In this document: positions 34,537 to 38,596 of the stretch, one piece after another
How positions within the stretch are numbered: position 1 is the first letter of the stretch
How the letters are laid out: each line of letters opens with the position of its first letter
Source: PGYR01 sp041675005
GTDB taxonomy: Bacteria > Bacteroidota > Ignavibacteria > Kapaibacteriales > UBA2268
Length of the DNA stretch: 38,596 nt
Direction of reading: 5' to 3'
Assembly (NCBI GenBank): GCA_041675005.1
Contig: JBAYUQ010000027.1
Location: forward strand, 1-38,596
Position numbers and translations under genes: made by a program
The notes under the pieces: model-generated
What the model was told of the DNA's origin: nothing
The model's input: only the letters and a program-made list of their open reading frames with translations
Databases searched by the model: none

Positions 34537-36492
34537 CTAAGATTTTACACCTTTCTCTAAGAAGTCTAAGAATTCTTGTAAATCTCTAGTGAATGCTTTA
34601 GTTCCTATTAATTTTTCATCGGGAGTCAATATTACGTATAAAGGTAATTCGATAGAATGGAACATGTTTTTCTGAAATGCCTTATTGCTAAGTTCTGGCT
34701 CTTCTCTTCTATCAGTATAAAGTTTTACATTTATCATACCAGTGAAGTACTTTTGAACTTGTGGTAAAGGGAATACGTTAGATTCCATCCATCTACAATT
34801 AGTACATGTCCAACCAGTGAAATCAATGAATAATGGCTTGTTTTCTTTTTTAGCTAATGCTAGTGCTTCATCGTAATCATGAAGCCATACTGTTGTCTCA
34901 CCTTTCTCTCCAAACATACTACCACCAGCAGAAGCCGAAGACACATTTGCATTTAAGTAACCTTGAGGGGGAAGGAATGCATCTAGCTCACCCATGTTCT
35001 TGCCGAATAAACCCGGTATTAAGAATATAGTAATAGCTCCGAATATGATTGCCCAGATTACTCTAAGTGCACCTAAGTTATTTAGATCAGAGTCCATCTT
35101 CATTTTGAAAGCTCCTAGTAAGTAAGCAACTATAAGTACCCCACAGATGATCCATATAGAAATGAACATCTCTCTAGGCATAATACCCCAGCCCCATACT
35201 AAGTCAACATTACTTATAAATTTGACTGCAGCAGCTACTTCTAAAAACCCCATTACTACTTTTACATTATTCATCCAACCACCAGCTTTCGGTAGCTTGT
35301 TCATAGCGGACGGTATCAATGCAAATACAAAGAAAGGCAGTGCGAATACCGTTGAGAATCCTATCATTCCAATAATAGGATAGAACCACTCACCTCCGGA
35401 TGCAGAAAGCAAAGCAGAACCTACAAATGGTACTGTACAAGTAAATGATGTAAGAGAGAATACTAAACCCATTACGAGGATAGAGAATATCCCAGAACCT
35501 TGAGTTTGTTTGTTTAACTTATTCATCAAACTAGTCGGTATCTGTATCTCAAATGCTCCGAATAGATTCAATGCAAATATCACGAATACAGAAGCAATTA
35601 GTATGTTAACCCATCCATTAGCGGCGAATCCACCGAGTCCACCGGAATCTTGGAGTAGCCAGGAAAGTGCAAAACCGAGTATTGTGAATGTAAGTATAAT
35701 ACCTAAAGCATATATTAGTGAATCTCTAAGGCCTTTTGCTTTAGTTTGTTCTGCTCTTTTAGTAAAGAAAGAAACAGTTATAGGAACCATTGGGAATACG
35801 CATGGAGTCAATAGGGCTGCTCCTCCGGCTAACATTGCAAACCAAAGGAAAGACCAAACGCCTTTCTTTTTGCTTGCTTCAATCTCAGCACTAGATTCAG
35901 TTATTATCTGTCCATCTTTTTCTTCTACTTTATGTTTGTCTTTTGCTAAAACTAGCTTTTCCGAACTTTCGTTTATGATTTTCTCATTATCGGAAGCATT
36001 ATATATTTCACTACTTACTACTAAGCTATACGGTTCAGGAGGTAAACAACGAACGGTATCGCATATTTGCAAATAAACTTCTATTGAAAGTTCTTCTTTG
36101 CCAATTGTAAAGTTTTTTAGAGCTTTTAATGGGACTATTACATCAAAAGTACCTTTGAAGTAAGTAACATCCATCTCAAAACCTTCATCGAACTTCTTCA
36201 AAGGTGTTGGCTTGATTAAGTCACCATTAGTAGTTGCCAATTCATTGCTCAATACTACTATTTCAGTTGTATTCGGCCCAATACCTTCTTTACTTATCTG
36301 ATCTATGAAGTCATAAGTGTACCAATATTTATCAATATCAAATTGAACTAAAACATAAAACTCTTCACCTAACTTAATATCAGTTTTAGAAGTTTTTGTT
36401 TTAAATCTAATATGTGGTTCATCAGCGTTTGATTTAATAGTTGTTGCTAAGAATGTAATTAGCAATAATGGGAGTAATATTCTTTTCATCAT
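34537..36492 (-). CDS. dsbD: Thiol:disulfide interchange protein DsbD
   Basis: 651 residues. It carries electrons from cytosolic thioredoxin across the membrane to periplasmic thiols. A signal peptide precedes the N-terminal alpha domain with C144 and C149 (QICDTVRCLPP). The membrane domain (about 213-500) has the two redox cysteines C231 (LLTPCVFPMVP) and C352 (SFTCTVPFVG). The C-terminal thioredoxin domain has C563 and C566 (WTCTNCRW). All three redox pairs are intact. It starts 14 bases after the hprK stop on the same strand, and is followed by the duplicate of its own C-domain. Confidence 0.93.
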   Translation of the reverse strand: MMKRILLPLLLITFLATTIKSNADEPHIRFKTKTSKTDIKLGEEFYVLVQFDIDKYWYTYDFIDQISKEGIGPNTTEIVVLSNELATTNGDLIKPTPLKKFDEGFEMDVTYFKGTFDVIVPLKALKNFTIGKEELSIEVYLQICDTVRCLPPEPYSLVVSSEIYNASDNEKIINESSEKLVLAKDKHKVEEKDGQIITESSAEIEASKKKGVWSFLWFAMLAGGAALLTPCVFPMVPITVSFFTKRAEQTKAKGLRDSLIYALGIILTFTILGFALSWLLQDSGGLGGFAANGWVNILIASVFVIFALNLFGAFEIQIPTSLMNKLNKQTQGSGIFSILVMGLVFSLTSFTCTVPFVGSALLSASGGEWFYPIIGMIGFSTVFALPFFVFALIPSAMNKLPKAGGWMNNVKVVMGFLEVAAAVKFISNVDLVWGWGIMPREMFISIWIICGVLIVAYLLGAFKMKMDSDLNNLGALRVIWAIIFGAITIFLIPGLFGKNMGELDAFLPPQGYLNANVSSASAGGSMFGEKGETTVWLHDYDEALALAKKENKPLFIDFTGWTCTNCRWMESNVFPLPQVQKYFTGMINVKLYTDRREEPELSNKAFQKNMFHSIELPLYVILTPDEKLIGTKAFTRDLQEFLDFLEKGVKS

Positions 36493-36506
36493 ATATTTAT
36501 TCTCGA

Positions 36507-37517
36507 TTATTCTAGGTCACCCTGGAAATAATTTATTATTCTTTCATCTGTGAAATTTTTATCTTTTTGCTTATTCATTATAGTATCGTTCAGCTTCTGA
36601 GTAAATACCTCAGATGCATTATAACCATACGTTTTTAACAAGTAGTTTAGTGCAATCACTTCTGCAATAACTGTGATGTTTTTTCCCGGAAATATCGGCA
36701 ATTTGACAGTTGTGATATCTACACCTAATATTTTGGAAGTATTTTCTTCCAAACCAGTTCTAGTATAGTCGCCTTTGCTGTCCCATACTTCTAGTTCTAC
36801 TATTATCTCTAATCTTTTCTGGAACCTGATAGACCGTATTCCAAACATACGCCTTACGTCAATTATACCTAGACCCCTTATTTCCATAAAGTGTTGTACT
36901 AGACTAGTACCCGTTCCAATCAGGGCAGTGCCTGTATTATTGTTAAGTATAACTATATCGTCGGCTACTAATCTATGACCTCTCTCTACTAGGTCTAATG
37001 CTATCTCACTCTTACCTATCCCGCTACCACCGGTAAACAGTATTCCTACTCCATATACATCCATAAATGAACCATGAATAGTAACGTGTGGAGAAAATAG
37101 GTCATTCAAAAATACGGATAAAATGGAAACTGCAGCCGTAGTATCTTTTTCAGTTGAAAGAATTGCCGTATTATTTTCTTTTGCTAATTCTACTAATTCA
37201 TCGTGGAATTGGTTCCCATTCGTTATAATAATGCAAGGAATATCGAATTGGACTATGTTTCTGAAGGCCTGCTTTCTTTTTTCCAAATCCAAAGAACGTA
37301 GATAATAGATCTCTGTATTACCTACTACTTGAACACTACTAAATGTGAATAGCTCGGTAAATCCTGCCAAAGCAAGTTGCGGCCTGTACATATTCGATTC
37401 GGTGATGGTGTTATCCAACCCTACATCGCCTGTCATGACCTGCAATTTGAGGGGGGATTGTAAAAGTGCTTCCACTTTTACTTCTTTCTTTCTTATTACT
37501 TTTAGGTTGTTATACAT
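36507..37517 (-). CDS. hprK: HPr kinase/phosphorylase
   Basis: 336 residues from the ATG at 37517. It phosphorylates and dephosphorylates a seryl residue of HPr in Gram-positive carbon control; outside that group the target is often uncertain. Residues carry IHGSFMDVYG (catalytic His148), Walker A TGGSGIGKSE (163-171), HRLVADD with two Asp, and the signature EIRGLGIIDVRRMFG. The frame opens at 37556, but that start lies across a terminator hairpin; ATG 37517 aligns with the N-terminus of B. subtilis HprK. No ribosome-binding site is evident because the T run of the hairpin ends five bases before the ATG. No HPr or PTS gene is in the window. Confidence 0.9.
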   Translation of the reverse strand: MYNNLKVIRKKEVKVEALLQSPLKLQVMTGDVGLDNTITESNMYRPQLALAGFTELFTFSSVQVVGNTEIYYLRSLDLEKRKQAFRNIVQFDIPCIIITNGNQFHDELVELAKENNTAILSTEKDTTAAVSILSVFLNDLFSPHVTIHGSFMDVYGVGILFTGGSGIGKSEIALDLVERGHRLVADDIVILNNNTGTALIGTGTSLVQHFMEIRGLGIIDVRRMFGIRSIRFQKRLEIIVELEVWDSKGDYTRTGLEENTSKILGVDITTVKLPIFPGKNITVIAEVIALNYLLKTYGYNASEVFTQKLNDTIMNKQKDKNFTDERIINYFQGDLE

Positions 37518-37521
37518 AAAT

Positions 37522-37552
37522 AAAAAAGGACATATTGTTTTTATATGTCCTT
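37522..37552 (-). terminator. Terminator hairpin between hpf and hprK
   Basis: On the minus strand AAGGACATAT and ATATGTCCTT form a 10-bp perfect stem with a seven-base loop, followed by six T. It ends the hpf transcript or attenuates readthrough into hprK, whose ATG follows at once. Confidence 0.85.
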
Positions 37553-37561
37553 CCAAATTAA

Positions 37562-37897
37562 TTAAAATTCTGGTTTATCAGTCTCAGGTTCGAATCTTTC
37601 ATGATCATGATTATTCGTTCTAGTCTTCAACTTCTTCAATTGTCTTACCATCTTATCTTCAGCACTAGCTAAACTTTTCTTAAAATCGTCGGTGCTATCG
37701 CTTGCTACAACTACTTTGCCGTTTGCATTTACTCTGAACTCTACTACTTTCTCTTCTGGTTCATTAATAAACTCAACGTGTGTACTCAATATTGTTGAGT
37801 GGTATTGAGTAAATCTATCTGCTGACTCTAATGCCATATCGTGTAATGTTGGATGTTTCTTTGCATCAAAGTGTCTGAAAGTTACTTCTGTAGTCAT
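37562..37897 (-). CDS. hpf: Ribosome hibernation-promoting factor HPF/RaiA family
   Basis: 111 residues, the short form of the family. It binds the small ribosomal subunit and silences ribosomes in slow growth. The beta-alpha-beta-beta-beta-alpha order is visible: VTFRHFDAKKHPTLHDMA, the helix ESADRFTQY, AHVEF-like strand THVEFINEP, KVVEFRVNANGKVVVAS, and DDFKKSLASAEDKMVRQLKK. The C-terminal tail is charged. GAGAGG precedes the ATG. A terminator hairpin follows its stop within about ten bases, then hprK. The short length argues against the dimerising long form. Confidence 0.85.
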   Translation of the reverse strand: MTTEVTFRHFDAKKHPTLHDMALESADRFTQYHSTILSTHVEFINEPEEKVVEFRVNANGKVVVASDSTDDFKKSLASAEDKMVRQLKKLKTRTNNHDHERFEPETDKPEF

Positions 37898-37963
37898 TTT
37901 TGCCTCTCTTGCATTTATATATTGTGAATGAACGTTATTACTAACAATTTAATTAAAAAATTA

Positions 37964-38596
37964 TTATTTACCAATTGTTTGGAAATATTCTATTCCAAAT
38001 TGTAGATTTAATGACAAATAACCGGGTATCAATTCTACTGAGTCCCCTAATTGAGACGACTCAGATCCTAATTGATTTTTAATGTTATTGTACATATCTA
38101 CTCTCCTAAACATATACGTATATCTCAGCTCAATAGTTAGATTGCCGATGATATTTCCTGTTACGGATTTGTCGAAATCTAATTCCATTCCCAATCCCCC
38201 TCGTACCAAAGGGAATATGTCGGTAGCATCATAGTGGGTACCACCTACTCTGATGTCAGATGCTCGGTTTGAATTCACATTTTCTTTCCAATTCACACTA
38301 GATACTAATACACCTGCTCCAAGGGAAGCATAAGTTTTAAATTGTTGCTCTACGGGAATATAGTCTATTGAGACTACTATGGGAATAGAGGAAATGTTGA
38401 ACTCATTATAAATATCACGAGTAACTGTGCCGATAGATAACGAGTCGAATTCGGTGTACGAATCCGTGGCTTTAGAATCGAAATAGTCTGCGGCTATTGA
38501 TAGACGATAATGGTCTTCTAACCAGAATTTCAGCCCTCCACCCAACGCTGGGGAATCACGAAAATCGAGGGAGTTACCCCCTATTATATTCTGATA
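37964..38596 (-). CDS. Outer-membrane beta-barrel protein (5' end cut by the window)
   Basis: The reading frame is open to the window edge; 210 residues are visible and no start codon is certain (a TTG at 38545 is internal). Strands alternate in beta-barrel style: GGGLKFWLEDHYRLSIAADY, SIPIVVSIDYIPVEQQFKTY, LTIELRYTYMFRRV and LSLNLQFGIEYFQ. It resembles the porin/OmpA-like outer-membrane families common in this phylum. Function is not known. It lies upstream of hpf on the same strand, 66 bases away, with no terminator seen between. Confidence 0.65.
   Translation of the reverse strand, partial: YQNIIGGNSLDFRDSPALGGGLKFWLEDHYRLSIAADYFDSKATDSYTEFDSLSIGTVTRDIYNEFNISSIPIVVSIDYIPVEQQFKTYASLGAGVLVSSVNWKENVNSNRASDIRVGGTHYDATDIFPLVRGGLGMELDFDKSVTGNIIGNLTIELRYTYMFRRVDMYNNIKNQLGSESSQLGDSVELIPGYLSLNLQFGIEYFQTIGK

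Noticed and set aside
35510..36076. Plus-strand 188-residue frame
   Set aside because: Antisense to the dsbD membrane domain, whose redox cysteines and motifs are clear; the frame looks like a shadow.
37518..37556. HprK start at 37556
   Set aside because: This would place a terminator hairpin inside the coding sequence and add 13 residues absent from the family.

Overview
This is an AT-rich bacterial window with tightly packed genes and short operons, many of them joined by overlaps of 1 to 8 bases. The gene content points to the Bacteroidota/Chlorobiota side of the tree, most likely an Ignavibacteria- or Kapabacteria-like lineage (inference). The reasons are two large proteins with type IX secretion (T9SS) C-terminal sorting domains, an IgGFc-binding/choice-of-anchor-D surface protein, DUF4292 and OstA/LptD-like envelope proteins, promoter-like TAnnTTTG boxes, and an HPr kinase gene beside a hibernation-factor gene. 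Bacteroidetes proper usually lack HPr kinase.

Layout. 1-5291 (minus): a truncated Ig-domain secreted protein, and a 1280-residue T9SS cargo that looks like a peptide-N-glycosidase F with a LamG domain inserted. 5378-8633 (plus): long-chain acyl-CoA ligase and a GlcD-type FAD oxidase. 8601-13061 (minus): a DUF4292 lipoprotein, an LptD-like outer-membrane barrel and a receiver-histidine kinase hybrid in one operon. 13154-15374 (plus): PTPS/QueD-family enzyme, FolE, an unknown exported protein and RNase HII. 15375-16803: an accessory-looking stretch with small palindromic repeats, a 39-bp perfect duplication of the rnhB 3' end, a DUF6958-like small gene and an orphan membrane protein. 16804-19463 (minus): MscS and an oligoendopeptidase F. 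19579-20913 (plus): a TlpA-like lipoprotein and RsmE. 20924-22741 (minus): a TPR protein. 22804-29636 (plus): a membrane-anchored SRPBCC protein coupled to an OstA/LptA-like protein, then a T9SS surface protein and an outer-membrane barrel. 29746-33482 (plus): a five-gene run of HIT, RsmA, PAP2, YigZ/IMPACT and PanC. 33532-33981 (plus): a YopX-like protein with an acidic tail. 33985-37897 (minus): HPF, a terminator hairpin, HprK, DsbD, and a stand-alone copy of the DsbD thioredoxin domain. 37964-38596 (minus): a truncated outer-membrane barrel.

How the parts fit. Most genes are housekeeping or envelope functions: LPS or lipid transport (LptD-like, LptA-like, DUF4292), periplasmic thiol chemistry (DsbD, its duplicate, TlpA-like), pterin synthesis (PTPS and FolE) and rRNA modification (RsmE, RsmA). 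No complete new defence or mobile system is visible. The best leads are the 39-bp direct repeat bounding a 675-bp segment at the end of rnhB, the inverted REP-like palindromes beside it, the hpf/terminator/hprK junction, the PNGase F-LamG secreted protein, and the kinase-receiver hybrid transcribed with the LptD-like gene. No tRNA, rRNA, CRISPR array or transposase was found, and no gene-free stretch exceeds 300 bases.
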